From positions 372,001 to 436,000 of the forward strand of contig CAVZDW010000012.1 of assembly GCA_963774155.1 (NCBI GenBank): a DNA stretch of 64,000 bases, written 5' to 3'. A program made the translations under genes and the position numbers. A model generated the notes under the pieces. The model did no database searches. It was not told where the DNA came from and saw only the letters and a program-made list of their open reading frames with translations. This DNA comes from DASSUW01 sp963774155. GTDB lineage: Bacteria > Actinomycetota > Thermoleophilia > Solirubrobacterales > Solirubrobacteraceae. Shown here one piece after another: positions 1 to 8,031 of this stretch; the stretch's first letter is position 1; every line of letters begins with the position of its first letter.

Positions 1-2
1 GC

Positions 3-89
3 GGCACGTATCGCGCGGCGGTGGCGAGTTCCGGCCTGTACCGCGCGGTGTTCTCCGGCGAGGCCGGGCCCGCCGTGCGCGTTCGCTAG
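3..89 (+). CDS. C-terminal end of an unidentified protein (5' truncated)
   Basis: An open frame enters from the left edge and stops at TAG 87-89. The last 28 residues end in YRAVFSGEAGPAVRVR, a short beta-rich tail like those ending secreted proteins with Ig-like modules. This is too little to assign a family. It is convergent with the MaoC gene, and the intervening space is filled by the first copy of the dispersed inverted-repeat element. Confidence 0.4.
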   Translation, partial: GTYRAAVASSGLYRAVFSGEAGPAVRVR

Positions 90-94
90 GGCTC

Positions 95-243
95 GAACTG
101 CGACTGCGCTGGGTAGGGAGGTCGGGGGATCGGCGAGGTTGGCCACTCCGGCAAGTGGCGTGCTGACGATATCACCTCGCTATGCGAGGATTCAAGTCGC
201 GACAATCGGCCGATCCCGCTCCCTTAATGCCGCAGTTTCGAAC
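95..243 (+). repeat. Dispersed terminal-inverted-repeat element, copy 1
   Basis: This roughly 149 bp element shares long blocks with the copies near 33.0 kb and 43.6 kb: GGTAGGGA and GGATCGGC at the left, AAGTGGCGTGCTGAC and the hairpin CCTCGC-tat-GCGAGG in the core, and CGATCCCGCTCCCT plus AATGCCG at the right. Its ends are imperfect inverted repeats (CGAACTGCG at the left, CGAAACTGCGGC reading in from the right). It lies between the 3' ends of two convergent genes and ends 2 nt from the MaoC stop codon. It is probably a bidirectional terminator or MITE-like element. Confidence 0.75.
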
Positions 244-245
244 CC

Positions 246-701
246 TCAGCCCGTGTAGACCCGGGCCAGGGTCTGCGCCACGCAGGCCGGCTTCTCGCCG
301 CCCTCGACCTCGAACGTCAGCTCCACGGTGATCTGCGCACCGCCCGGGATCTCGTCGAGCGAGGCGAGCTTGGCCGTCGCCCGGACGCGCGAGCCGACCG
401 GCACCGGCGCCGGGAAGCGCACCTTGTTGAGCCCGTAATTGACCGCGAAGGCGAAGCCCTCGAGCGCCATCACCTGCTCCATGAACATCGGGGCGAGCGA
501 GAGCGTGTAGTAGCCGTGGGCGATCGTGCCGCCGAACGGGGTCGACTTCGCGCGCTCGACGTCGACGTGGATCCACTGGTGATCGCCGGTGACGTCAGCG
601 AAGTCGTTGATGGCCTCCTGGGTGACCTCGTGCCACTCGGAGGTACCGAGGATCTCGCCCTCGGACGCCTTCAGCTCGTCCAACCCGGTGATCGTCTTCA
701 T
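246..701 (-). CDS. MaoC-like (R)-specific enoyl-CoA hydratase / acyl dehydratase
   Basis: This is a 151-residue hot-dog-fold protein. The motif FADVTGDHQWIHVD carries the hydratase catalytic Asp/His pair, and PFGGTIAHGYYTLSL is the usual substrate-tunnel segment. Such proteins hydrate enoyl-CoA thioesters in fatty-acid or polyester metabolism. The start MKTITGLDEL matches the family's usual N-terminus; an in-frame ATG further upstream would overlap the divergent exonuclease gene. The start codons of the two genes are only 25 nt apart, so their promoters must overlap. Confidence 0.88.
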   Translation of the reverse strand: MKTITGLDELKASEGEILGTSEWHEVTQEAINDFADVTGDHQWIHVDVERAKSTPFGGTIAHGYYTLSLAPMFMEQVMALEGFAFAVNYGLNKVRFPAPVPVGSRVRATAKLASLDEIPGGAQITVELTFEVEGGEKPACVAQTLARVYTG

Positions 702-712
702 GCGCCGCACCA

Positions 713-718
713 TATCCT
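713..718 (+). promoter_or_regulatory. -10 box (TATCCT) for a leaderless exonuclease transcript
   Basis: TATCCT is followed by 8 nt and then the GTG start at 727, with no Shine-Dalgarno sequence. The same geometry recurs at many genes in the window. The box lies in the 25 nt gap between the divergent MaoC and exonuclease genes. Confidence 0.45.
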
Positions 719-726
719 CAGCAAGC

Positions 727-1584
727 GTGACCAAGCCCCTGTTGGCCATCGACGGGCCCGCCGTCCTCTATCGCTCCTTCTTCGCCCTGCCGGACTCGAT
801 CACCGACGACGACGGCAACCCCGTCAACGCGCTGCTCGGCTCGGTCAACCAGACGCTCTGGTGCGTGGAGAAGTACGACCCGCGCGCGGTCGTGTGGTGC
901 TTCGGGGCCGAGGCGGGCGCCTACCGCGTGGAGGCGTTTCCCGCCTACCACGCCGACCGCCCCCCGATGCCCGACCCGCTCGCCTGGCAGTGGGAGCGAG
1001 CGCCGGCGCTCTACGACGCGCTCGGCTGGTCGGTCACCTCGACCGAGGACCTCGAGGCCGACGACCTGCTCGGCTCGTTGGCCGAGATCGAGACGGCGGC
1101 GGGCGGGACGACGCTGATCCTCACCGGCGACCGCGACATGTTCCAGTGCGTCAACGACTCGGTGAAGGTGCTCCTGCAGCGCACGGGTGGCGACGGCCCG
1201 GAGGAGGTCGACGCCGACGTGGTGCGCTCCAAGTACGGGATCGACCCCGAGCAGGTGCCGGACTTCATCGCGCTGCGCGGCGACCCGTCGGACGGTCTGC
1301 CCGGCGCCAAGGGGATCGGCCCCAAGACCGCGGCGGACCTGCTCAAGCGCAAGGGCGACCTCGACCACGTGATCCTCGGCGCCATCCGCGAGAAGCCGTC
1401 CGTGCGGCGAGCGCTGATCGAGCAGGCCGACGAGCTGCGCAGCTTCAAGGACATCGCCACCCTGCGCACGGTGCCGATCGAGCGGCCCCAGGACCGCGCG
1501 ACCGACTACGCGGGAGGCGCCAAGGCGGCGAGCGAGCACGGCATGGGCCGCCTCTCGAAGCGGCTCGAAGAGGCCGCCGCCTGA
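727..1584 (+). CDS. 5'-3' exonuclease (PolI N-terminal-like, stand-alone)
   Basis: This 285-residue protein has the FEN/PolI 5'-nuclease architecture. Conserved acidic metal ligands are in the N-terminal IDGP, in DLEADDLLG and in LTGDRDMFQ. The helix-hairpin-helix segment follows (GLPGAKGIGPKTAADLL). No polymerase domain follows, so it is the stand-alone family that removes RNA primers or flaps. The GTG start at 727 is chosen because VTKPLLAIDGPAVLYRS aligns with the family's beginning and a -10 box lies just upstream; a longer reading from 589 runs antisense through the MaoC gene. The next gene starts at its stop codon. Confidence 0.9.
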   Translation: MTKPLLAIDGPAVLYRSFFALPDSITDDDGNPVNALLGSVNQTLWCVEKYDPRAVVWCFGAEAGAYRVEAFPAYHADRPPMPDPLAWQWERAPALYDALGWSVTSTEDLEADDLLGSLAEIETAAGGTTLILTGDRDMFQCVNDSVKVLLQRTGGDGPEEVDADVVRSKYGIDPEQVPDFIALRGDPSDGLPGAKGIGPKTAADLLKRKGDLDHVILGAIREKPSVRRALIEQADELRSFKDIATLRTVPIERPQDRATDYAGGAKAASEHGMGRLSKRLEEAAA

Positions 1585-2345
1585 GGGTCCACGCCCTCCA
1601 GACCGGGACCGTCGTCATCCGGCCCCGGCAGGTCCGCGGCGCCCGCGGGCCGCTGCGCGTCGCGGCCACGCTCGTCAACCGCGGCTGGACCGCCCCGCTC
1701 CCCATCCGCGCCTGGCTGATCGAGCACCCCGACGGCCTGATCCTGGTCGACACCGGCGAGACGGCCCGCGCGACGCAGCCGGGCTACTTCCCGGCCTGGC
1801 ATCCGTACTACCGGCGCTGCGTGAAGCTCCGGGTCACGCCGGACGACGAGATCGGCCCGCAGCTGCGCGCGCTCGGCGTCTCGCCGGACGACGTCCGCTG
1901 GATCGTGCTCACGCACCTGCACACCGACCACGCGGGCGGCCTGTCGTACTTCCCGCGGGCCGAGATCGTCATCTCGCGCCGGGAGTGGCGGTTCGCGACC
2001 GGCATCGGCGGCGTCGTCAACGGCCTTCCCCGCCGGCACTGGCCGTCCTGGCTGGACCCGACCCTGGTCGACCCGGACGTGCCGCTGGTCGACGGCGTGA
2101 CGCTGCTGGACACGCGCGGCCATACCCCCGGCCACATGTCGGTGCTGGTGGAGGACCGCTTCCTGATCGCGGGAGACGCGTCCTACACGGAACAGCTGAT
2201 GCTCGACGGCGTCCTCGACGGCGTCGCGCCCGACGCCAAGGCCTATCTGGCCAGCCTCGACCGCATCCGCGGCCTGGTCGTCGACCGGCCCACCGTCTAC
2301 CTCCCGACCCACGACCCGGAGGCCGGGGCGCGGCTTCAGGCCTGA
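1581..2345 (+). CDS. Metallo-beta-lactamase fold hydrolase (AHL-lactonase-like)
   Basis: About 254 residues. HLHTDHAGG is the HxHxDH zinc motif, GHTPGHM supplies a third His, IAGDASY the bridging Asp and LPTHDPE a late His. This pattern and length match N-acyl-homoserine-lactonase-like enzymes; the substrate is unknown. No ATG, GTG or TTG is near the expected N-terminus. The best start is a CTG whose last two bases overlap the upstream TGA (CTGA), giving MRVHALQTGTVV. The gene is translationally coupled to the exonuclease and its end overlaps the convergent gene by 10 nt. Confidence 0.82.
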   Translation: MRVHALQTGTVVIRPRQVRGARGPLRVAATLVNRGWTAPLPIRAWLIEHPDGLILVDTGETARATQPGYFPAWHPYYRRCVKLRVTPDDEIGPQLRALGVSPDDVRWIVLTHLHTDHAGGLSYFPRAEIVISRREWRFATGIGGVVNGLPRRHWPSWLDPTLVDPDVPLVDGVTLLDTRGHTPGHMSVLVEDRFLIAGDASYTEQLMLDGVLDGVAPDAKAYLASLDRIRGLVVDRPTVYLPTHDPEAGARLQA

Positions 2346-2695
2346 GCCAGGTCCTCGGCCAGGACGCGCTCGGCGCGCTCCAGCACGTCTTCCGCGAGGT
2401 CGCCGCCCCAGTGCGCGAAGCCGACGTGGCCGCCGGTCGCCTCGCGGACGCGAGCGGCCACGCGGGCCGCGCCGACGCGATCGGTGTCCGGGAGCAGCGC
2501 GAGCAGGTCGCCCTCGTCCCAGTTGGAGAAGATGTCAGCGCCGCGCAGGACGCCGGCGAGCACGTCGGGGTCGGCGCCGCGCACCAGCAGCACCGCGAAG
2601 CTGTGCCCGTAGCGAATGCCCGAGGCCACCATCCGCCGCAGCATCCAGCGGCCGAGCGGAGCGGGGAGCGGGCCGATCAGATCTTCGAGGTCCAC
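2336..2695 (-). CDS. Small GGDEF-like (degenerate) domain protein
   Basis: This 119-residue protein looks like the second half of a diguanylate cyclase fold. The segment WDEGDLLALLPDTDRVGAA parallels the GGDEFALLLPDTD region, but GGDEF itself is replaced by DEGDL, and the final HVGFAHWGG parallels the late GGDEF-domain strand. Catalysis is therefore unlikely. It follows ychF on the same strand with an 18 nt gap, starts with GTG, and converges with the hydrolase. The assignment rests on motif spacing only. Confidence 0.55.
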   Translation of the reverse strand: MDLEDLIGPLPAPLGRWMLRRMVASGIRYGHSFAVLLVRGADPDVLAGVLRGADIFSNWDEGDLLALLPDTDRVGAARVAARVREATGGHVGFAHWGGDLAEDVLERAERVLAEDLAQA

Positions 2696-2713
2696 ACCCG
2701 TATGGTCGGCGTG

Positions 2714-3793
2714 TCAGGGCGTGAACTTGACGGTAATTACGTCCCCATCGGCCATGGGGTATTCCCTGCCCTCCAGCCGGAGCGTCCCGCGCTCGCGCGC
2801 ACCGGCGTAGCCGCCGGCGTCGACGAGGTCCTTCCAGCCGATCACCTCGGCGCGTACGAACCCCTTCTGGATGTCGGAGTGGATCTCCCCGGCCGCGTGC
2901 CACGCGGTGAGCCCTCGCTTGAGGTGCCACGACTGCGCGGGCTTGTCCTCGCCGGCCGTGAAGAAGGCGATCAGGTCGAGCAGGCCGAAGGCGCCGCGGA
3001 CCACGCGGGTGAGGCCGGACTCGCCCACCCCCATCTCCTCGCGCATCATCGCCGCCTCGTCGTCGTCGAGCTCGGACAGCTCGGCCTCGATCCGCGAGGA
3101 GACGGCCACCGCCGCGGCGCCGTTGGCGGCCGCGTGGTCGGCCACCGCCGAGGGGACGGCGTCGTCGCCTTCGTCGACGTTGGCCACGAAGAGGACGGGC
3201 TTGCCGGTGAGCGGCGAGAGGTCGCGCATGGCGTTGGGCGCGGCCGCGGGGACCGGGACGGTGCGCGCCGCCTCGCCGGCCTGGAGCGCCGCGATCACGC
3301 GCTCGAGCCACTCCTGCTCGGCGATGGCCACGCGGTCGCCGCTGCGGGCGGTCCGCACCACGCGGGCGTGGCGGCGCTCGGCCTGCTCGAGGTCGGCGTA
3401 GATGAGCTCGGTCTCGATCGTGTCGATGTCGGCCGCCGGATCGACGCGCCCCTCGGGATGGATGACGTTGTCGTCGCGGTGGGCCCGCACCACGTGGAGG
3501 AGGGCGTCGGTCTCGCGGATGTTGGCCAGGAACTGGTTCCCGAGGCCCTCGCCTTTGTGGGCTCCGGCCACGAGGCCCGCGATGTCGTGGAACTCGATCG
3601 TGTCCGGGACGATGTTGGACGCGCCGATGGTCCGGGCCACGGCGTCGAGCCGGTCATCGGCCACCGGCACGACGGCGACGTTGGGCTCGATCGTCGTGAA
3701 CGGGTAGTTGGCCGCCTCGGCGCCCGCGCGCGACAGCGCGTTGAAGAGCGACGACTTGCCCGCGTTGGGCATCCCCACGATGCCGACCTTCAT
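2714..3793 (-). CDS. ychF: Redox-regulated ATPase/GTPase YchF (OLA1 family)
   Basis: The 359-residue protein begins MKVGIVGMPNAGKSSLFNAL (G1/P-loop), has the switch/G3 region FHDIAGLVAGAHKGEGLGNQFL, and ends in a TGS domain with the typical terminus YPMADGDVITVKFTP. YchF is a near-universal ribosome-associated P-loop ATPase. Its start overlaps the PAP2 stop by 4 nt (ATGA), so the two are coupled. Confidence 0.96.
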   Translation of the reverse strand: MKVGIVGMPNAGKSSLFNALSRAGAEAANYPFTTIEPNVAVVPVADDRLDAVARTIGASNIVPDTIEFHDIAGLVAGAHKGEGLGNQFLANIRETDALLHVVRAHRDDNVIHPEGRVDPAADIDTIETELIYADLEQAERRHARVVRTARSGDRVAIAEQEWLERVIAALQAGEAARTVPVPAAAPNAMRDLSPLTGKPVLFVANVDEGDDAVPSAVADHAAANGAAAVAVSSRIEAELSELDDDEAAMMREEMGVGESGLTRVVRGAFGLLDLIAFFTAGEDKPAQSWHLKRGLTAWHAAGEIHSDIQKGFVRAEVIGWKDLVDAGGYAGARERGTLRLEGREYPMADGDVITVKFTP

Positions 3794-4293
3794 CGCCCGA
3801 GGCTTCCCACGACGGTGCCGAGCGCCGCTCCGGCCGCGACGTCGGACGGGTAGTGGACGCCGAGATAGAGCCGCGAGAACGCCATGGCGGCGGCCGCGCC
3901 GAGCAGCGGGCCGCGCGGCAGCAGGCGCCCGAAGGCCTGCGCGGCGGCGAACGAGGACGTCGAGTGCGACGACGGGAAGGAAAGGCCGGTCGGCGTGACC
4001 ATCAGGTGCGGCAGGTCCTCGACCACGGGACGGCGGCGGCCGATGGCCAGCTTGATCGAGGTCGAGAGCAGGTAGGCGCCGCCGACGCACAGCGTCGCGC
4101 GCGCCCAGCGACCGCGGCGCTGGTGGTCGGCCGCGGTGCCGAGCAGCCCGATCCCGAGCCACAGCGCGCCGTGCTCCCCGAGCCGCGAGTAGCGCCGCAC
4201 CCACAGCACGCGCTCGGGCGCGTGGGCGAGTCGCCGGACACGCTTGTAGAGGGCGAGATCGACCGCGTTGAAGACGACTCGCAGGCTTGGCAC
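3790..4293 (-). CDS. PAP2-superfamily membrane phosphatase
   Basis: This 167-residue protein carries the three phosphatase motifs: KLAIGRRRP (motif 1), PSSHS (motif 2) and SRLYLGVHYPSD (motif 3). Hydrophobic segments flank them. It probably dephosphorylates a lipid phosphate such as phosphatidic acid or an undecaprenyl/decaprenyl diphosphate at the membrane. The GTG start is 10 nt past the upstream gene's stop, and a -10-like TAGCCT overlaps that stop codon, so the gene may have its own leaderless promoter besides operon transcription. Confidence 0.88.
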   Translation of the reverse strand: MPSLRVVFNAVDLALYKRVRRLAHAPERVLWVRRYSRLGEHGALWLGIGLLGTAADHQRRGRWARATLCVGGAYLLSTSIKLAIGRRRPVVEDLPHLMVTPTGLSFPSSHSTSSFAAAQAFGRLLPRGPLLGAAAAMAFSRLYLGVHYPSDVAAGAALGTVVGSLGR

Positions 4294-4300
4294 CGCGGAG

Positions 4301-4306
4301 AGGCTA
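4301..4306 (-). promoter_or_regulatory. -10-like box (TAGCCT) before the PAP2 gene
   Basis: On the minus strand TAGCCT is followed by 7 nt and the GTG start at 4293. The TAG of the box is also the stop codon of the upstream 79-residue gene, an economical overlap of signals. Confidence 0.35.
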
Positions 4307-4543
4307 GAAGCCGACGCGGTGCTCGCCGGATTCCACGCGCAGGTAGGAGACCTGCCCGAGGTCGACGAGGACGGCGCCGTCGGTCGCCTCGACCTCGTAC
4401 CAGCGCTCGTCGCCGGCCTGGAGCGCCTTGCGCAGCGCCGTCAGCTGGTCCTCGCCGATACGGAGCGACAGCACCTGGCCGCCGCCGGTGAAGCCGAGGG
4501 CGGCGCGGCGGAAGCTGGGAGGAGTGTGTGTGGGATCTGTCAT
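4304..4543 (-). CDS. Conserved-looking hypothetical protein, 79 aa
   Basis: I do not recognise this protein. It starts MTDPTHTPPSFRRAALGFTG and ends VDLGQVSYLRVESGEHRVGF, has no membrane segment, and alternates beta-like and helical stretches. Its ATG overlaps the epimerase stop codon (ATGA), so it is coupled to mce, and it is followed by the PAP2 gene 10 nt later. Codon use matches its neighbours, so it is probably a real gene. Confidence 0.65.
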   Translation of the reverse strand: MTDPTHTPPSFRRAALGFTGGGQVLSLRIGEDQLTALRKALQAGDERWYEVEATDGAVLVDLGQVSYLRVESGEHRVGF

Positions 4544-4953
4544 ACGTGCACCGCCGCGGGTTGAACGAGCTCGGTCAGGACGCCTCCGGAGGCGGAGGGA
4601 TGAAGAAACGCTACCTGAGAGTTGCGTATTCCGGTGCGCGGCGTCTCGTCGATCAGCCGCACGCCGGCGGCGCGGAGCTCCTCCAGCGCGGCCGCGACGT
4701 CGTCGACCCGGTAGGCCACGTGGTGCAGGCCGGGGCCGCGCTTGGCCAGGAAGCGGCCGACCGGCGTGTCGCCGGACAGCGGTGCCAGCAGCTCGACATG
4801 GCTGTCGCCGACGTCCAGCAGCACGGCCTCGACGCCCTGCGCCTCGATCGTCTCGCGGTGCACGACCAGCATCCCGTAGGTGTCGCGATGGACGGCGATC
4901 GCGGCTTCGAGGTCCTCGACGGCGACGCCGATGTGGTCGATGCTGCCGAACAC
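4540..4953 (-). CDS. mce: Methylmalonyl-CoA epimerase
   Basis: This 137-residue protein of the glyoxalase/VOC fold has two beta-alpha-beta-beta-beta modules. Metal ligands lie in IDHIGVAVEDL (His), HVELLAPL (Glu), GLHHVAYRV (His) and TELVQP (Glu). It interconverts (R)- and (S)-methylmalonyl-CoA in propionate catabolism. The GTG start at 4953 follows a TACACT box by 7 nt and is divergent from the lipid kinase gene. Confidence 0.92.
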   Translation of the reverse strand: MFGSIDHIGVAVEDLEAAIAVHRDTYGMLVVHRETIEAQGVEAVLLDVGDSHVELLAPLSGDTPVGRFLAKRGPGLHHVAYRVDDVAAALEELRAAGVRLIDETPRTGIRNSQVAFLHPSASGGVLTELVQPAAVHV

Positions 4954-4960
4954 GGGGGCG

Positions 4961-4970
4961 AGTGTACCCT
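4961..4970. promoter_or_regulatory. Overlapping divergent -10 boxes for mce and the lipid kinase gene
   Basis: The 25 nt gap between the two GTG starts contains TACACT on the minus strand (4961-4966, 7 nt before mce) and TACCCT on the plus strand (4965-4970, 8 nt before the kinase). The hexamers share two bases, so polymerase bound for one gene should exclude the other. Confidence 0.5.
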
Positions 4971-4978
4971 CAGCGTCC

Positions 4979-5839
4979 GTGCGGATCGCCCTCGCCGCCA
5001 ACCGCGCCTCCGGCGGCGGGCTCGACCCTGAACCGCTCGCCGTGGCCATGCGCTCGCACCGTGCCGTCGTCGCCGTCTTCGGCTGCCGGGGCGAGGATCT
5101 CGAGCGGGCCGCAGACTGGGGGCCCGACCGCCTGGTGGTGGCCGGTGGCGACGGGACGATCGGCTCGGTGGCGGAGCTGGCCGGGCGCCTCGACGTGCCG
5201 CTGGCCGTCCTCCCCACCGGCACGGCCAACGACTTCGCGCGCGTCCACGACGTGCCCGACGACCTGCTCGCGGCGGCCGCGCTGGCCGCCTCGGGGGAGC
5301 GCACCCGGCCGCTCGAGCTGGGCCGGCTCGCCGACGGCCGCCCGTTCGTGAACGTCGCCAGCGCCGGCCTCGCGTCGGTCGCCGCCCGCAACGCGCAGCC
5401 GCTCAAGCCGCGCCTCGGCCCGCTGGCCTACGGGGTCGGCGCCGCCCGGGCGGCGGCCCGCGAGCACCCGCTCCCGGTGAGCGTGCGGGTGGACGGACGG
5501 GAGGTCTTCGACGGCGGCTGCTGGCAGCTCATCGTGGCGGTGAGCGGCGCGTTCGGCGGCGGCTCGGGCGTGGCCGAGGCCAACCCGGACGACGGCGTCC
5601 TCGACGTGGTGATCATCCCCGCGGGGACGCGGATCGGGCTCGCCCGCCGCGCCTACGGCCTGCGCCGGCAGACGATCGCGCAGCAGCGCGACGTCCCGCA
5701 CGAGCAGGGTCATGTGGTCGAGGTGGGGCTCCCGCCGGGCAGCGAGATCAACGTCGACGGCGAGATCCGCGACGGCGGCCTCGAACGCGTGACGGTGGAG
5801 CCGCGGGCGTTCAGGCTCGTGGTTCCGGCGCCACGATGA
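4979..5839 (+). CDS. Diacylglycerol/lipid kinase family protein (DAGK catalytic domain)
   Basis: 286 residues. The catalytic signature DRLVVAGGDGTIGSVAEL (nucleotide-binding GGDGT) is followed by VLPTGTANDFARV, typical of YegS/DgkB-like kinases, and the C-terminal beta domain ends with EINVDGEIRDG. It phosphorylates diacylglycerol or a related lipid at the membrane face. The GTG start is set by the adjacent -10 box. The 3' end overlaps the convergent EAL-GGDEF gene by 29 nt. Confidence 0.9.
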   Translation: MRIALAANRASGGGLDPEPLAVAMRSHRAVVAVFGCRGEDLERAADWGPDRLVVAGGDGTIGSVAELAGRLDVPLAVLPTGTANDFARVHDVPDDLLAAAALAASGERTRPLELGRLADGRPFVNVASAGLASVAARNAQPLKPRLGPLAYGVGAARAAAREHPLPVSVRVDGREVFDGGCWQLIVAVSGAFGGGSGVAEANPDDGVLDVVIIPAGTRIGLARRAYGLRRQTIAQQRDVPHEQGHVVEVGLPPGSEINVDGEIRDGGLERVTVEPRAFRLVVPAPR

Positions 5840-8006
5840 CGCCGTCGCGCCCGCCGCGCTTGACGTCGTAGAGCGCCTGGTCGGCGCGGGCCACGACGGC
5901 CTCGTCGCTCTCGCCCGGCCCGGCCAGCGCCAGGCCGACGGACAGCGTCGAGCCGAGCCGGTCGCGCGCCTGCGAGCGCAGCTGCCAGCCGACCTGCTCG
6001 GCGTGCGCCTCGTCCTGGCACTCGAACACGAGCGCGAACTCGTCACCGCCGATGCGGAACGCCCGGCCGCCGGTGGGAGCCGCGTCGCGCATGAGGCCGG
6101 CGAGCGAGCGCAGCAGGTCGTCGCCGGCCGCGTGCCCGCGGGTGTCGTTGATGGTCTTGAAGCCGTCCACGTCGGCGAGCAGCAGCGCGCAGCGCTCGCC
6201 GGCGCCGCGCAGCGACGGCAGCGCCTCGTAGAACGTCGCGTGATGGCCGAGCCCGGTCAGCGGGTCGCGGGCGGCGCGCTCGCGCAGCTCGAGCACGGCC
6301 GCGGCCATGCGCAGCCCGCTGGCGGCCTGGAAGGCCAGCAGCTCGAGCAGCTCGACGTGCTCGGTGGAGAGCCGGTGCGGCGTGCGGTCGGCCAGGACGA
6401 GGATCCCGAGCCGCTCGCCGGCCGACGCGACCGGCAGCACCACGAGCGAAGCGGCGCCGGCCCGGCGCAGCGGCTCGTGTCCGGCGAAGCCGCGGCCGGC
6501 GGTCTCGTTGACCGTGTAGGAGGACGTCCCGTGCGTGACCCAGTCGCCGATGGCGGTGAGGTCCTCGGGGGCGAGGTCGGCGAAGGCGACCGCGAACGGA
6601 CCCTCGGCGTGGTGCACGTAGAGGCTGCCGTGACCGTCGGCGAGCGCGAGCATGGCGGCCTCGAAGCCGGCGAGGTGCAGCGCCGAGCGGACGGTCTCCC
6701 GCACGAGGTCCTCGGGATCCTCGAGCGTGGCCAGCTTGGCCACCGAGCGCGCCAGGCGCTGCGCGGGGCCGACGCGCGCCTCCGGCCCGCCGAGCTCGCC
6801 GATGCGGCGGGCGAGCAGGTCGGCGCAGCGGTCCATCTCCCAGCGGGCGTCGTCGCCGAGCATGGTCGGCGACTCGCAGTTGAGCACGCCGACGACGCGA
6901 CCGTCGATGCGCAGCGGCACGCACAGCTCGGCGACCACGGAGGGGACCGAGGGGAGGAAGTCGGGATGGCCGACGGTGTCGATGACCTCGGTCGTCTCGC
7001 CCGTGCGGAAGGTGCGGCCGATGATCCCGGCCCCGGCGGGCATTCCGTCGTAGATCTGCCAGTAGCCGCGCACGGCCTGGCAGCGCAGGCGGCCGCCCTG
7101 CTCGAGGTAGACGCTCGGCATCAGGCCGGTGCGGGCGAGGTGCTCGACGACCACGGTCGAGGCGTCGCCGACGGTGGTGGCGGAGGCGACGGCGCGCTCC
7201 AGCCGCCCGCCGCCGGGGGCCGAGGCGAGCAGGCGCCGGCCCGCGGGCTCGGGCTCCGGCGGCCAGGCGACGCCCGGGCGGCCGAACAGCCAGCCCTGGC
7301 CGAAGTCGACCTCGGCGGCGCGCAGGACCTCGAGCTCCTCGGGGCGCTCGACGCCCTCGGCCACCACGCGGGCGCCGACCTCGCGGGCGAAGGCGACGGT
7401 GGCGCGCAGGACGGCCTGGCGCGAGGCGTCGAGGTCGACGCCGGCGACCATGCCGCGGCACAGCTTGAGGAAGTCGGGGCGGATCTCGGCGACGTACTCG
7501 AGCGACGTGAAGCCGGCGCCCGCGTCGTCGACGGCGATCAGCGCGCCGCGCGCGATCCACGGCCGCAGCCGCTCCTGGATGCGCTTGATGTCCTGCACCG
7601 CGTCCTGCTCGGTGAGCTCGATGACCAGGCGCGCGGGCAGGCGCTCGGCGAGCTCGGCGAGGCCCGGATGGCCGAGCGCGTCGGGCCCGACGTTGACGAA
7701 GAGCAGCCGGCCGTGCGGCGGCTGGCCGGCGCCGGTCATGGCGGCCCAGCAGGCGACCTCGAGATCGTGTCGCAGGCCGCTGCGGGCGGCGGCGGCGAGC
7801 GTGACGTCCGGCGGGAGCGCGACGAGGCCGGGCGGCGAGGGGAAGCGGGCAAGGCCCTCGTAGCCGATCGGCTGCAGGTCGCACAGGCGCACGATCGGCT
7901 GGAAGACGGCGCGGATCGCCCCGGGCTCGAGGAGCCCGCGAAAATCGGCGGCGCGATCGACCTTCGCGCGCGAGAGGGAGTCCGGCTGCCCCATTTCCCG
8001 GGGCAT
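5811..8006 (-). CDS. EAL-GAF-GAF-GGDEF c-di-GMP signalling protein
   Basis: 731 residues. An N-terminal EAL domain (FQPI near 35, EGL at about 50-52 in place of EAL, VDDAGAGF, FLKL, VAEGVE) retains the metal-binding acidic residues and the Lys, so phosphodiesterase activity is possible. Two GAF-type sensor regions follow. The C-terminal GGDEF domain (DPLTGLGHHATF, then RIGGDEFALVFE at about 651-662) has an intact signature but no RxxD inhibitory site. No transmembrane segment is seen. The EAL-first order is the reverse of the common one. The start at 8006 lies 25 nt after the ftsH stop; a second ATG lies at 7994. Confidence 0.88.
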   Translation of the reverse strand: MPREMGQPDSLSRAKVDRAADFRGLLEPGAIRAVFQPIVRLCDLQPIGYEGLARFPSPPGLVALPPDVTLAAAARSGLRHDLEVACWAAMTGAGQPPHGRLLFVNVGPDALGHPGLAELAERLPARLVIELTEQDAVQDIKRIQERLRPWIARGALIAVDDAGAGFTSLEYVAEIRPDFLKLCRGMVAGVDLDASRQAVLRATVAFAREVGARVVAEGVERPEELEVLRAAEVDFGQGWLFGRPGVAWPPEPEPAGRRLLASAPGGGRLERAVASATTVGDASTVVVEHLARTGLMPSVYLEQGGRLRCQAVRGYWQIYDGMPAGAGIIGRTFRTGETTEVIDTVGHPDFLPSVPSVVAELCVPLRIDGRVVGVLNCESPTMLGDDARWEMDRCADLLARRIGELGGPEARVGPAQRLARSVAKLATLEDPEDLVRETVRSALHLAGFEAAMLALADGHGSLYVHHAEGPFAVAFADLAPEDLTAIGDWVTHGTSSYTVNETAGRGFAGHEPLRRAGAASLVVLPVASAGERLGILVLADRTPHRLSTEHVELLELLAFQAASGLRMAAAVLELRERAARDPLTGLGHHATFYEALPSLRGAGERCALLLADVDGFKTINDTRGHAAGDDLLRSLAGLMRDAAPTGGRAFRIGGDEFALVFECQDEAHAEQVGWQLRSQARDRLGSTLSVGLALAGPGESDEAVVARADQALYDVKRGGRDGVIVAPEPRA

Positions 8007-8031
8007 CGGCGGATTGCTCAGCGAGCTTGAG

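Noticed and set aside
516..2345. Long continuous frame of 609 codons from 516
   Set aside because: The first part is antisense to MaoC and out of frame with the exonuclease, Arg/Gly/Pro-rich; only the part after 1581 is a protein.
1985..3853. Long plus-strand frame over ychF and its neighbours
   Set aside because: Low-complexity Arg/Val/Gly-rich shadow antisense to real genes, a result of high GC third positions.
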